Assembly: GCF_018070465.1 (NCBI RefSeq)
Contig: NZ_JAGPXT010000039.1
Coordinates: forward strand, 1-40,014
Direction: 5' to 3'
DNA: 40,014 nt
Source of the DNA: Micromonospora sp. C95
GTDB lineage: Bacteria > Actinomycetota > Actinomycetes > Mycobacteriales > Micromonosporaceae
Shown in pieces: positions 4,907 to 12,585 of the stretch. The notes beneath the pieces are model-generated. The model did not search any database. It was not told the DNA's origin and was given only the letters and a program-made list of their open reading frames with translations. How positions within the stretch are numbered: position 1 is the stretch's first letter; each line of letters starts with the position of its first letter. Both the position numbers and the translations under genes were made by a program.

Positions 4907-7882
4907 TCAGGCGCGAACCTTCTCCCGCATCTCGAAGGTCTCGATCACGTCGCCGACCTGGACGTTGTTGTAACCACCCAGGGTCAGACCGCACTCGAAG
5001 CCCTCCCGGACCTCCGTCGCGTCGTCCTTGAACCGCTTGAGCGAGCTGATCGTGAGGTTGTCCGCCACGACCGTGCCGTCGCGCAGCAGGCGCGCCTTCG
5101 CGTTCCGTCGGATGACACCCGACCGGACGATGCAACCGGAGATGTTGCCGATCTTGGACGAGCGGAACACGTCGCGGATCTCCGCGGTGCCGAGCTCGAC
5201 CTCCTCGTACTCCGGCTTGAGCAGGCCCTTGAGCGCCGCCTCGATCTCCTCGATGGCCTGGTAGATGACGGTGTAGTACCGGATCTCCACGCCCTCGCGG
5301 TCGGCCATCTCGCGGACCTTGTTCGAGGCCCGCACGTTGAAGCCGATGATCGTGACTGGCTCGGACGAGGCGCTGGCGAGCATGATGTTGCTCTCGGTGA
5401 TCGCGCCGACGCCCCGGTCGAGGACCTTGAGCTGGACCTCCTCGGGAATGTCGAGGTTGAACAGCGCGTCCTCCAGGGCCTCCACGGAACCGGAGACGTC
5501 ACCCTTGAGGATGAGGTTGAGCGACGTCTTCTCGCCCTCCTTGAGCTGCTCCATGAGCGTCTCGAGGGTGGCCCGGCCACGGGAGTTGGCGAACGCCGCC
5601 GCCCGGCGACGGGCCTGCCGCTGCTCGGCGATCTGCCGCACCGTGCGGTCGTCCGCCGCGGCGAGGAAGGTGTCGCCCGCCCCCGGCACCGCGGTCAGAC
5701 CGAGGACCATGACCGGACGCGCCGGACCCGCCTCGGTGACCTGGTTGCCGTTCTCGTCGAGCATCGCCCGGACCCGGCCGTGCGCCCCACCGGCGACGAT
5801 CGAGTCGCCCGCCCGCAGGGTGCCCTTCTGCACCAGCACCGTCGCGACCGCACCCCGGCCCTTGTCCAGGTGCGCCTCGATGGCCACACCCTGCGCCGGC
5901 CCGTCGGTCGGAGCGGTCAGCTCCAACGACGCATCGGCGGTGAGCAACACCGCTTCGAGCAGTTCCTCGATGCCGATGCCGGGCTTCGCGGCCACGTTGA
6001 CGAACATGGTCTCGCCGCCGTACTCCTCGGCGACCAGGCCGTACTCGGTCAGCTGCTGGCGGACCTTGTCCGGGTTCGCCTCCGGCTTGTCGACCTTGTT
6101 GACCGCGACCACGATCGGCACCTCGGCCGCCTTGGCGTGGTTCAACGCCTCGATGGTCTGCGGCATGACACCGTCGTCGGCCGCGACCACCAGGATCACG
6201 ATGTCCGTCACCTGGGCACCACGAGCACGCATGGCGGTGAACGCCTCGTGACCCGGGGTGTCGATGAACGTCACCGCGCGGTCCTCGCCCTCGTGCGGCA
6301 CGTGGACCTGGTAGGCACCGATGTGCTGGGTGATGCCTCCGGCCTCGCCGGCGACCACGTTCGCCTTGCGGATCGCGTCGAGCAGCTTGGTCTTACCGTG
6401 GTCGACGTGACCCATGACGGTCACCACCGGCGCCCGGCTGACCAGACGGTCCTCCGCGACCTCGGCGTCGAGGTCGATGTTGAACTGCGCGAGCAGCTCG
6501 CGGTCCTCGTCCTCCGGGCTGACGATCTGCACGTTGAAGCCGAGGTGCTCCCCCAGCAGCAGCAGCGTGTCGTCGGAGCACGACTGGGTCGCGGTGACCA
6601 TCTCGCCCAGGTTGAACATCTCCTGGACCAGCGAACCGGGGTTGGCGTTGATCTTGTCGGCGAAGTCCGACAGCGACGCACCACGGGAGAGGCGTACCGT
6701 CTGCCCCTGACCCCGGGGAGCACCCGAGCTCATGGTCGGGGCCGACAGGTTGTCGAACTCCTGTCTGCGCTGCTTCTTGGACTTGCGACCACGGGTGGGC
6801 TTGCCACCCGGACGCCCGAAGGCACCGGCGGCACCACCGCCACGGCCACGGCCACCGCCACCGGGACGACCGCCGCCGCCGGCCGGCGCACCCGGCCGGA
6901 ATCCACCGCCGGCGCCGCCACCCGGACCGCCACGGTAGCCACCGCCACCGCCACCACCCGGACCGCCACGGTAGCCACCGCCACCGCCACCACCCGGACC
7001 GCCACGGTAGCCACCGCCACCGCCACCACCGGGACGACCGGCGCCTCCGCCGGAGCGACCGGCACCCGGACCACCGGGACGGCCCGGACGCTGGCTCGGC
7101 ATCGAGGCCGGGCTGGGCCGCGGCGGCATGGACGCCGGGCTGGGCCGCGGCGGCATCGACGCCGGGCTGGGCCGGGAACCACCGGCACCGCCGCCACCGC
7201 CGGCCGGCGGCCGCTGCTGGCTGCCCTGGATACCGAAGGGGTTGTTACCGGCGCCGCGCGCCGGCGGGCGGCCCTGCCGGCCACCCGGACCCGGGTTGGT
7301 GGGACCGGGACGACCCGCCGCCGGGGAACCCGGGCGGGGCGGCATCGTGCCAGGACCGGGTCGGGGACCCGGACGGGCGGCACCGTCGGCCGGGGGCTCC
7401 CGGCGGACGTTGTCCCGCTGCTGCTGGCGGGCGGCCTGGGCGGCCTTGACCGCAGCCTCCTGCTCAGCCTTCAGGGCGGCGGCACGCGCCTCGGCGGCGG
7501 CCACCTCGATGTCGTGAGCGCTCGCCGGCTTGGCGACCGGGGCCGCCGGCGGCGGCGGACCGGGCACCGGACCCTTCGGCTTCGGCCCGGGCACCGCCGG
7601 ACGCCGTGGCGGCGTCGGCTTGGCGGTGACCCGAGGCTCGCCGGGGGTCGGCGACGGGGTCGGTGCCGCCGTCGGAGCCGGCGCGGCCGGCGGCGCGGCC
7701 GCCGGGGCACCGGCGCCGCCCGAGGCGACGAACGCGCTGCGCAGCCGTCGGGCGACAGGCGCCTCGACGGTGCTCGACGCGGACTTGACGAACTCGCCCA
7801 TCTCCTTGAGCTTGGCGAGTACGGTCTTGCTTTCGACCCCGAGCTCTTTTGCAAGCTCGTGTACGCGGGCCTTACCTGCCAC
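4907..7882 (-). CDS. infB: Translation initiation factor IF-2
   Basis: GTPase that brings fMet-tRNA to the 30S subunit and promotes subunit joining. From GTG 7882 (MAGKARVHELAKELG) the protein is 991 residues. The order is IF2_N helix bundle, then a very long Pro/Gly/Arg-rich linker (roughly residues 60-360) with Gly-Tyr-Arg repeats and a second conserved N-domain near 365-485. The G domain has GHVDHGKT near residue 492, DTPGHEAF near 541 and NKVDKPE near 594. The last parts are domains II-III and the C-terminal tRNA-binding beta barrel. GTG 7882 has GAGGAG a few bases upstream; GTG 7894 lies inside that signal. A bulged 13-bp hairpin sits immediately upstream. It is the third gene of the nusA - ylxR - infB run. 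Confidence 0.97.
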   Translation of the reverse strand: MAGKARVHELAKELGVESKTVLAKLKEMGEFVKSASSTVEAPVARRLRSAFVASGGAGAPAAAPPAAPAPTAAPTPSPTPGEPRVTAKPTPPRRPAVPGPKPKGPVPGPPPPAAPVAKPASAHDIEVAAAEARAAALKAEQEAAVKAAQAARQQQRDNVRREPPADGAARPGPRPGPGTMPPRPGSPAAGRPGPTNPGPGGRQGRPPARGAGNNPFGIQGSQQRPPAGGGGGAGGSRPSPASMPPRPSPASMPPRPSPASMPSQRPGRPGGPGAGRSGGGAGRPGGGGGGGYRGGPGGGGGGGYRGGPGGGGGGGYRGGPGGGAGGGFRPGAPAGGGGRPGGGGRGRGGGAAGAFGRPGGKPTRGRKSKKQRRQEFDNLSAPTMSSGAPRGQGQTVRLSRGASLSDFADKINANPGSLVQEMFNLGEMVTATQSCSDDTLLLLGEHLGFNVQIVSPEDEDRELLAQFNIDLDAEVAEDRLVSRAPVVTVMGHVDHGKTKLLDAIRKANVVAGEAGGITQHIGAYQVHVPHEGEDRAVTFIDTPGHEAFTAMRARGAQVTDIVILVVAADDGVMPQTIEALNHAKAAEVPIVVAVNKVDKPEANPDKVRQQLTEYGLVAEEYGGETMFVNVAAKPGIGIEELLEAVLLTADASLELTAPTDGPAQGVAIEAHLDKGRGAVATVLVQKGTLRAGDSIVAGGAHGRVRAMLDENGNQVTEAGPARPVMVLGLTAVPGAGDTFLAAADDRTVRQIAEQRQARRRAAAFANSRGRATLETLMEQLKEGEKTSLNLILKGDVSGSVEALEDALFNLDIPEEVQLKVLDRGVGAITESNIMLASASSEPVTIIGFNVRASNKVREMADREGVEIRYYTVIYQAIEEIEAALKGLLKPEYEEVELGTAEIRDVFRSSKIGNISGCIVRSGVIRRNAKARLLRDGTVVADNLTISSLKRFKDDATEVREGFECGLTLGGYNNVQVGDVIETFEMREKVRA
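6921..7028. repeat. Three exact 36-bp tandem repeats in infB
   Basis: Units 6921-6956, 6957-6992 and 6993-7028 are identical. In frame each gives a 12-residue Gly-rich unit containing GYRGGPGGGGGG, in the disordered linker of IF-2. The length keeps the reading frame. Exact identity suggests recent expansion or gene conversion. Confidence 0.9.
7098..7178. repeat. Three imperfect 27-bp tandem repeats in infB
   Basis: Units start at 7098, 7125 and 7152 and encode RPSPASMPP-type nonapeptides in the IF-2 linker, just upstream in protein order of the Gly-Tyr-Arg repeats. They differ at a few bases, so they are older or less homogenised than the 36-bp set. Confidence 0.8.
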
Positions 7883-7897
7883 TGCACTCCTCACTCC

Positions 7898-7929
7898 GAG
7901 GTCGTGCGGGCAGCACCCGCAGCGACCTC
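7898..7929 (-). promoter_or_regulatory. Stem-loop in the infB leader next to the ribosome binding site
   Basis: GAGGTCG plus TGCGGG (7898-7910) pair with CCCGCA plus CGACCTC (7916-7929). One bulged base (7922) and a five-base loop give a 13-bp stem. On the minus strand it ends only a few bases before the GAGGAG of infB. The sequence GAGTGAGG occurs twice, once entering the stem and once at the real ribosome binding site. The 115-base gap from ylxR is clearly AT-richer than the flanking genes. It could be a translational regulator or a processing site. Confidence 0.5.
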
Positions 7930-7997
7930 ACTCGTGCACTTGAAGCCTGATCATTTCTGGGACTTCATCGTGTGCTCATGTCGGTCGTCCTACCTTG

Positions 7998-8306
7998 CTA
8001 GCGGCCCTCGTCCGGTCGGGTGACCGGACGTGGTGGTTGACGCGTCAGGTACTCCGCGAGGGCTCCGTCATCTGGAACCCCGGCGAGGCGCAGCGCGCGC
8101 CCGAAGGCACGACGCCGCACTGCCTGCGCGAAGCAGGCCGGATCCGGGTGCATGTTCGCTCCCCGACCCGGCAGCCTGCGGGCCGGATCGGGTCGGAGGC
8201 TGAAACCAGCCCCGTCGCCAATCGCGACGATCCGCAGCAGATCACTGGCCGGTGCGCGCCGTCGACAACCCACACAGGTGCGCTCCGGCAGCGCGCGTCG
8301 TGCCAC
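7998..8306 (-). CDS. ylxR: YlxR family RNA-binding protein (DUF448)
   Basis: A 102-residue basic protein with the signature RTCVGCRRR near the N-terminus and a GRGANMHPDPACFAQAVRRRAFGRALR stretch matching the family's conserved GRGAYIH...C...A motif. YlxR proteins bind RNA or nucleoid and sit between nusA and infB throughout Gram-positive bacteria, exactly as here. The gap to the nusA stop is 16 bases. The GTG start at 8306 has only a weak, distant AGGGG upstream, so translation may depend on nusA. The C-terminal tail after about residue 85 is Pro/Arg-rich and probably disordered. Confidence 0.93.
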   Translation of the reverse strand: MARRALPERTCVGCRRRAPASDLLRIVAIGDGAGFSLRPDPARRLPGRGANMHPDPACFAQAVRRRAFGRALRLAGVPDDGALAEYLTRQPPRPVTRPDEGR

Positions 8307-8322
8307 TGGTGAAAGTCTACCC

Positions 8323-9366
8323 CTAGCTACCCGACACCGCTCCGCCCGGTTCCCGGACGTGATCAGCTCCAGCCTGCCCGGTGGGGGCAGCCTGCTCGGC
8401 GTCGGAACGGATGTCGATCCGCCAACCGGTCAACCGGGCAGCAAGTCGGGCATTCTGCCCCTCCCGCCCGATCGCGAGGGAGAGCTGGAAATCCGGCACG
8501 GTCACCCGCGCGGCCCGGTTGGCCAGGTCGACCACCTCGACCCGCAACGCCTTGGCCGGAGAGAGCGCGTTACCGACGAAGGTCGCCGGATCGTCCGACC
8601 AGTCGATGATGTCGATCTTCTCGCCGTGCAGCTCGCTCATCACCGCCCGGACCCGCTGACCCATCGGGCCGATGCAGGCGCCCTTGGCGTTGACCCCGGC
8701 TGCGGTGGAACGCACCGCGATCTTCGTACGGTGACCCGCCTCACGGGCGATCGCGCCGATCTCGACCGTGCCGTCGGCGATCTCCGGCACCTCCAGGGCG
8801 AACAGCTTCTTCACCAGGTTCGGGTGCGTCCGCGACAACGTGATCTGCGGGCCACGCATTCCCTTGGCCACGTGCACCACCACGCAACGGATCCGCTCGC
8901 CGTGGGTGTACCGCTCGCCGGGCACCTGCTCCGACTGCGGCAGCACACCCTCCAGCTTGCCCAGGTCGACGGTGACGATGCCCTTCTCGGCCCGCGCCTC
9001 GTGCGCCTGGACCACCCCGGTGACCAGGTCACCGTCGCGGCCGACGTACTCACCGAAGTGCACCTCGTCGGTGGCCTCCCGCAGCCGCTGGAGAATCACC
9101 TGCTTGGCCGTCATGGCAGCGATCCGGCCGAAGTCGTGCGGGGTGTCGTCCCACTCCCGCTCCACGGCACCCTCGGTGCTCAACTCCTGAGCGTAGACAA
9201 GTGCCGCGCCGGTCTTCCGGTCGATCTCCACCCGGGCGTGCGACTGAGCACCCTCGGTGTGCCGGTACGCGGTCAGCAACGCGGTCTCGATCGCCGCGAG
9301 GATCGTGTCGAACGGGATCTCCCGCTCGCGCTCCAGTGCGCGCAGCGCCGCGAGGTCGATGTTCAC
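8323..9366 (-). CDS. nusA: Transcription termination/antitermination protein NusA
   Basis: Binds RNA polymerase and nascent RNA and modulates pausing, termination and antitermination. The protein is 347 residues: N-terminal RNA-polymerase-binding domain (MNIDLAALRALEREREIPFDTILAAIETALLTAYRH...), S1 domain near 135-200 (around RDGDLVTGVVQAHE), then two KH domains with GACIGPMGQRVRAVMSEL and LSLAIGREGQNARLAARLTGWRIDI. It lacks the acidic C-terminal repeats of E. coli NusA, as usual in actinobacteria. The GTG start overlaps the rimP stop by GTGA, so it is coupled to rimP, with AGGAGAG just upstream. Confidence 0.97.
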   Translation of the reverse strand: MNIDLAALRALEREREIPFDTILAAIETALLTAYRHTEGAQSHARVEIDRKTGAALVYAQELSTEGAVEREWDDTPHDFGRIAAMTAKQVILQRLREATDEVHFGEYVGRDGDLVTGVVQAHEARAEKGIVTVDLGKLEGVLPQSEQVPGERYTHGERIRCVVVHVAKGMRGPQITLSRTHPNLVKKLFALEVPEIADGTVEIGAIAREAGHRTKIAVRSTAAGVNAKGACIGPMGQRVRAVMSELHGEKIDIIDWSDDPATFVGNALSPAKALRVEVVDLANRAARVTVPDFQLSLAIGREGQNARLAARLTGWRIDIRSDAEQAAPTGQAGADHVREPGGAVSGS

Positions 9367-10004
9367 CTCTCCTCGTCCTCCACATCGTCATCGTCGTCGA
9401 CGTCTTCTGATTCGGCCAACTCGTCGAGGCGGGTGAACTCGACCTGCACCCGGCCCGGGCCGAGGTCGGCGTAGGCCCACTCCGTACGGTCCGCCTCGGT
9501 CTCCAGGACCACTCGTTCGGCGTCGGCGTCGACCACCCGGCCGGTGACCTGCCGGTCGCCCCCGGACTGCCCGGACGGCGGGTTGCCGCGTACGGTCACC
9601 CGGACCAGCCGGCCCACGTTGCGGCGCCAGTGCCGGGGCAGCGTCAACGGGCGGTCCACCCCCGGCGAACTGACCTCGAGCTGGTACTCCCCCGCGACGA
9701 TGTCGCCACCGGTCTCCTCCGCCGCGTCCAGCGCGGTGGAGACCGCGCGCGACACGTCCGCCACCGCGTCCAGGTTGATTCCGCCGTCGGCGTCGACGAT
9801 CACCCGCACCACGTGCCGGCGGCCGGCTCGGGAGACGGTGAGGTCCTCCAGGTCGTAGCCGGCGGCCTGCACCACGGGCGCGATCACCGAGCGCAGCCGA
9901 TCACGGCGGGCGGCGAGGTCACCGCGGGAGGTCTGACCCGCGCGTGCAGCCTGGCCACCGCGGGGTCGACCCGTCGTCCGGGTGGCACGGCCACGCTGCG
10001 TCAT
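9363..10004 (-). CDS. rimP: Ribosome maturation factor RimP
   Basis: RimP assists 30S assembly at the S12/central pseudoknot stage. From ATG 10004 (MTQRGRATRTTGRP) the protein is 213 residues. The core has the N-terminal alpha/beta domain (RDRLRSVIAPVVQAAGYDLEDLTVSRAGRRHVVRVIVDADGGINLDAVADVSRAVSTALD), the signature YQLEVSSPGVDRPLTLPRHWRRNVGRLVRV, and a C-terminal Sm-like barrel. GGAAGG lies about nine bases upstream of this ATG; the open frame runs farther upstream but without family sequence. Basic and acidic (DVDDDDDVEDEE) tails flank the core. It is the first gene of the minus-strand block. Confidence 0.95.
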   Translation of the reverse strand: MTQRGRATRTTGRPRGGQAARAGQTSRGDLAARRDRLRSVIAPVVQAAGYDLEDLTVSRAGRRHVVRVIVDADGGINLDAVADVSRAVSTALDAAEETGGDIVAGEYQLEVSSPGVDRPLTLPRHWRRNVGRLVRVTVRGNPPSGQSGGDRQVTGRVVDADAERVVLETEADRTEWAYADLGPGRVQVEFTRLDELAESEDVDDDDDVEDEER

Positions 10005-10184
10005 CCGAAGAACCCTTCCGCTGCTCGCCGACGCCATGCCGGCACGCCACCGGTGCGGACGCGCCGGTGGCTTCGCAGAGCGTAACGCGCCGCCGGGACG
10101 AGGGCCCCGGCGGCGCACCGACGCCACCGCCGGACACACCGCACGGCGATGGTGTTGACTTGTCCGGTGGCGATGGGCAGAACG

Positions 10185-10676
10185 ATGCGGCAGGACGACG
10201 CCTCCGAGCTTTCCCGACGCGGCCTGCTGCGGGCCGGCGCGCTGCTGGCACTCGGCGGGGCCGCCGCTCCGCTGGCCGGTTGCGGCCTGCTCGACCGCGA
10301 CGAGCCACCGCCGCAGCCCGATCCGCTCGCGCCGCTGCTGGACGAGTCCCGACAGCTCGCGGCCGGTCTGCGTGCCGCCGCCACCGCCCACCCCGACCTG
10401 GCCGCCCGGCTGCTCCCGCTCGCCGAGTCGCACGAGGCGCACGCCGCGGAACTCGCCCGGCTGACCGGTGCGGTGACCGCCTCCGCCACGCCCACGGCCA
10501 CCCCGTCGGGCTCGCCGCCGACGGATCGCTCGGCCGCGCTGGCCGAGCTGCGGAAGTCCGAACGCGCCGGCCGGGAGTCGGCAATCCGGGCCTGCGCGGC
10601 GGCGCCCGCCGAGCGCGTCGCGCTGCTCGGCTCGGTCGCCGCCGCCCGCGCCACCCACCTGGAGGCGCTGCGATGA
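10185..10676 (+). CDS. Tat-type putative lipoprotein coupled to a ferritin-like protein
   Basis: About 163 residues from ATG 10185 (MRQDDASELSRRGLLRAG); ATG 10149 and 10173 are in-frame alternatives and none has a strong ribosome binding site. The N-terminus shows twin arginines (11-12), a hydrophobic stretch and a lipobox LAGC with Cys 33, so a Tat-exported, lipid-anchored extracytoplasmic protein is likely. The mature part is Ala-rich and helical (DESRQLAAGLRAAATAHPDLAARLLPLAESHEAHAAELARL), with a Thr/Ser/Pro linker near 108-122 and a second helical part. The His/Glu spacing recalls ferritin-like bundles. The stop overlaps the DUF4439 start by ATGA. It probably corresponds to the alanine-rich gene beside rimP in mycobacteria (Rv2843/Rv2844 region, from memory). 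Confidence 0.75.
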   Translation: MRQDDASELSRRGLLRAGALLALGGAAAPLAGCGLLDRDEPPPQPDPLAPLLDESRQLAAGLRAAATAHPDLAARLLPLAESHEAHAAELARLTGAVTASATPTATPSGSPPTDRSAALAELRKSERAGRESAIRACAAAPAERVALLGSVAAARATHLEALR

Positions 10677-11104
10677 GCGAATCCGCCGAGGCGCTCGCCG
10701 CCGCCCTCACCGCCGAGTACGCCGCGATCTGGGCATACGGCCCCGTCGGGGTACGACTGAGCGGGACCGAACGCAAGGCCGCGGCGGAGGCGGAGGCGGC
10801 CCACCGGGCTCGCCGGGACGCGCTCGTGGTGCAGTTGAGCACCGGCGGCGGCAGCGTTCCGCCGGATCGGGCCGGGTACGCGTTGCCCTTCCCGGTGACC
10901 GACCGGGCCAGCGCCCTGCGGCTGGCCGTGCAGGTGGAGGAACGCACCGCGGCCTTCTGGCGGGCGGCGCTGCCGGTCAGCACCGGCGCCGAGCGGGATC
11001 GGGCCCTGGCCGCCCTGGTGGAGTACGCGGTCCGGGCGACCCGCTGGCGGCGCAGCGCGGGATTGACCCCGCTGACCGTGCCGTTCCCGGGCCGACCGGG
11101 CTGA
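10673..11104 (+). CDS. Ferritin-like DUF4439 domain protein
   Basis: A 143-residue helical protein (MSESAEALAAALTAEYAAIWAYGPVGVRLSG...). The Glu-Tyr near residue 16, the AYG turn, the long helix AAAEAEAAHRARRDALVVQL, and the C-terminal pair of helices containing VEERTAAFWRAAL match the actinobacterial DUF4439 ferritin-like group. Candidate carboxylates are present, but I cannot confirm a complete di-iron site. It has no signal peptide of its own, so it is probably cytoplasmic, although it is coupled by ATGA to a lipoprotein gene. A hairpin follows the stop, so the two genes form a short operon divergent from rimP. Function undescribed to my knowledge. Confidence 0.8.
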   Translation: MSESAEALAAALTAEYAAIWAYGPVGVRLSGTERKAAAEAEAAHRARRDALVVQLSTGGGSVPPDRAGYALPFPVTDRASALRLAVQVEERTAAFWRAALPVSTGAERDRALAALVEYAVRATRWRRSAGLTPLTVPFPGRPG

Positions 11105-11154
11105 ACCGGCCCGGCGAACGCACCCGGGTAGGCGAACTCACGTTCGCGCCGGTT
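11104..11154 (+). terminator. Bulged 14-bp hairpin after the DUF4439 gene
   Basis: AACCGGC and GCGAACG (11104-11110, 11114-11120) pair with CGTTCGC and GCCGGTT (11141-11147, 11148-11154). This leaves a three-base bulge and a 20-base loop. It begins on the last base of the stop codon and its 3' arm touches the -35 of padR. Confidence 0.5.
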
Positions 11155-11181
11155 GCGGTCGGCATACCAGGTATGCATACT
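11153..11181 (+). promoter_or_regulatory. padR promoter with embedded palindromic operator
   Basis: A -35-like TTGCGG (11153-11158) and a -10-like CATACT (11176-11181) are 17 bases apart. Transcription would start at about 11188, at the ATG at 11189, so the mRNA should be leaderless; no Shine-Dalgarno is present. The 10-bp palindrome GTATGCATAC (11171-11180) and the overlapping dyad ATACCAGGTAT (11164-11174) cover the -10. ATAC/GTAT arms of this kind are common in PadR operators, so autorepression is likely. Confidence 0.6.
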
Positions 11182-11188
11182 CCGGTCC

Positions 11189-11770
11189 ATGTCCATCCGC
11201 CACGGCCTGCTCGCCCTGCTCGAACGCGGGCAGATGTACGGCTACCAGCTCCGGGCCGCCTTCGAGGAGTCGACCGGCGCCACCTGGCCGCTGAACATCG
11301 GGCAGGTCTACACCACCCTGTCGCGGCTGGAGCGGGACGGCCTGGTCAGGTCGCTGCCGGAGAGCGAGGCCGGCCAACGGCCGTACGAGATCACCGACGC
11401 CGGGCGGGCGGACCTGGCCCTGTGGTTCGTCACCCCGATCAGCCGCAGCGACCGCCCGCGCGACGAGCTGGCGATCAAGCTGGCGCTGGCGTTGACCACC
11501 CCCGGGGTGGACGTCCGCTCGGTGGTCCAGACCCAGCGCACCGCCACCATGCGCACGTTGCAGGAGTTGACCCGGTTGAAGTACGCCAGCGACCGGCCGG
11601 AGGACCTGCCGTGGCGGCTGGTGCTGGACGCGATGGTGTTCCAGGCCGAGGCCGAGGTGCGCTGGCTCGACCACTGCGAGAGCAGCCTGGTACGGCACCG
11701 CCCCCCGGTCGCGGGCCCAGCGCCCCGCTCCGAGGCGGTGGGCCACAGTGGTGAGGAGGCACGACGGTGA
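11189..11770 (+). CDS. PadR family transcriptional regulator
   Basis: A 193-residue regulator. The N-terminal winged helix (MSIRHGLLALLERGQMYGYQLRAAFEESTGATWPLNIGQVYTTLSRLERDGLVRS...) has the classic PadR sequence, including GYQL and the VYTTLSRLERDGLV recognition region. The C-terminal half is the helical dimerisation domain of the longer PadR type (subfamily-1-like). The start is ATG 11189; the in-frame ATG upstream at 11153 lies within the promoter. The stop overlaps the ABC ATPase start by GTGA, so regulator and transporter are one operon. PadR proteins next to ABC exporters usually repress them and are released by the exported drug. The inducer here is unknown. Confidence 0.93.
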   Translation: MSIRHGLLALLERGQMYGYQLRAAFEESTGATWPLNIGQVYTTLSRLERDGLVRSLPESEAGQRPYEITDAGRADLALWFVTPISRSDRPRDELAIKLALALTTPGVDVRSVVQTQRTATMRTLQELTRLKYASDRPEDLPWRLVLDAMVFQAEAEVRWLDHCESSLVRHRPPVAGPAPRSEAVGHSGEEARR

Positions 11771-12585
11771 CCACCGGCGGCGGACGGATGCCGGCCGCCC
11801 CCGACCCCCGGGCCGCGTCCGACTCCGCCGCGGCCTCCGACGCGGCCGGCCGCGCGCCGGCCGGCAACACCGTGCTCGACCTGCGTGACGTGCATCGCAC
11901 GCACGGCAGCGGCCCGGCGGCGGTGCACGCCCTGCGCGGGGTGAGCCTGGCCGTACGCCCCGGCGAACTGGTCGCCGTGATGGGCCCCTCCGGCTCCGGC
12001 AAGTCCACCCTGCTCACCCTGGCCGGCGGGTTGGACAGCCCGACCGCCGGTGAGGTGCACGTCGAGGGGCAGCCGCTGCACGCCCTGGATCGGCGCGGAT
12101 TGGCCCGGCTGCGCCGCCGCCGCATCGGGTACATCTTCCAGAACCTGAACCTGATCGGCAGCCTGACCGCCGTGGAGAACGTCGCCCTTCCCCTCGAACT
12201 GGACGGCACCGGGGTACGAGTGGCCCGCCGGCTGGCCCGCGACGCGCTGACCGAGGTGGGGCTGTCGGAGTTGGGCGACCGGTTCCCGGACCAGCTCTCC
12301 GGTGGCCAGCAGCAACGTGTCGCCATCGCCCGGGCGTTGGTCGGGCAGCGGCGCCTCGTGCTGGCCGACGAGCCGACCGGGGCGCTGGACTCGCAGACCG
12401 GGGAGGCGGTGCTGCGGCTGCTGCGCCGCCGGGTCGACGCCGGGGCCGCCGGTGTGCTGGTGACCCACGAGGCACGCCACGCCGCCTGGGCCGACCGGGT
12501 GGTCTTCCTCCGCGACGGCGTGACGGTCGACTCGACCGCCCCGCTGGCCGGCGTGGAGGCCCTGCTCAGCGGCAGCGGTCGGTGA
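11767..12585 (+). CDS. ABC transporter ATP-binding protein (MacB/LolD type)
   Basis: A 272-residue ATPase of the MacB/FtsE family that powers a FtsX-like permease. Walker A GPSGSGKST (73-81), Q-loop Gln 125, signature LSGGQ (177-181), Walker B LVLADE (197-202) with catalytic Glu, and switch His 234 are all intact. The first 34 residues are an Ala-rich disordered lead. The GTG start overlaps padR, and the stop overlaps the permease start by GTGA. The three-gene set resembles self-regulated exporters for lipids, antibiotics or cell-envelope stress molecules. Confidence 0.95.
   Translation: MTTGGGRMPAAPDPRAASDSAAASDAAGRAPAGNTVLDLRDVHRTHGSGPAAVHALRGVSLAVRPGELVAVMGPSGSGKSTLLTLAGGLDSPTAGEVHVEGQPLHALDRRGLARLRRRRIGYIFQNLNLIGSLTAVENVALPLELDGTGVRVARRLARDALTEVGLSELGDRFPDQLSGGQQQRVAIARALVGQRRLVLADEPTGALDSQTGEAVLRLLRRRVDAGAAGVLVTHEARHAAWADRVVFLRDGVTVDSTAPLAGVEALLSGSGR

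Noticed and set aside
6921..7028. CRISPR-like regular repeats
   Set aside because: The 36-bp units are contiguous without spacers, in frame, and encode the Gly-rich IF-2 linker.
4499..8023. 1174-codon plus-strand open frame
   Set aside because: It is antisense to infB and DUF503, is made of low-complexity Arg/Gly/Ala/Thr stretches, and lacks any domain. Long false frames are expected at this GC content.
10155..10160. TTGACT as a promoter -35 for the lipoprotein gene
   Set aside because: No -10-like hexamer lies 16-19 bases downstream, so I did not list it as a promoter.
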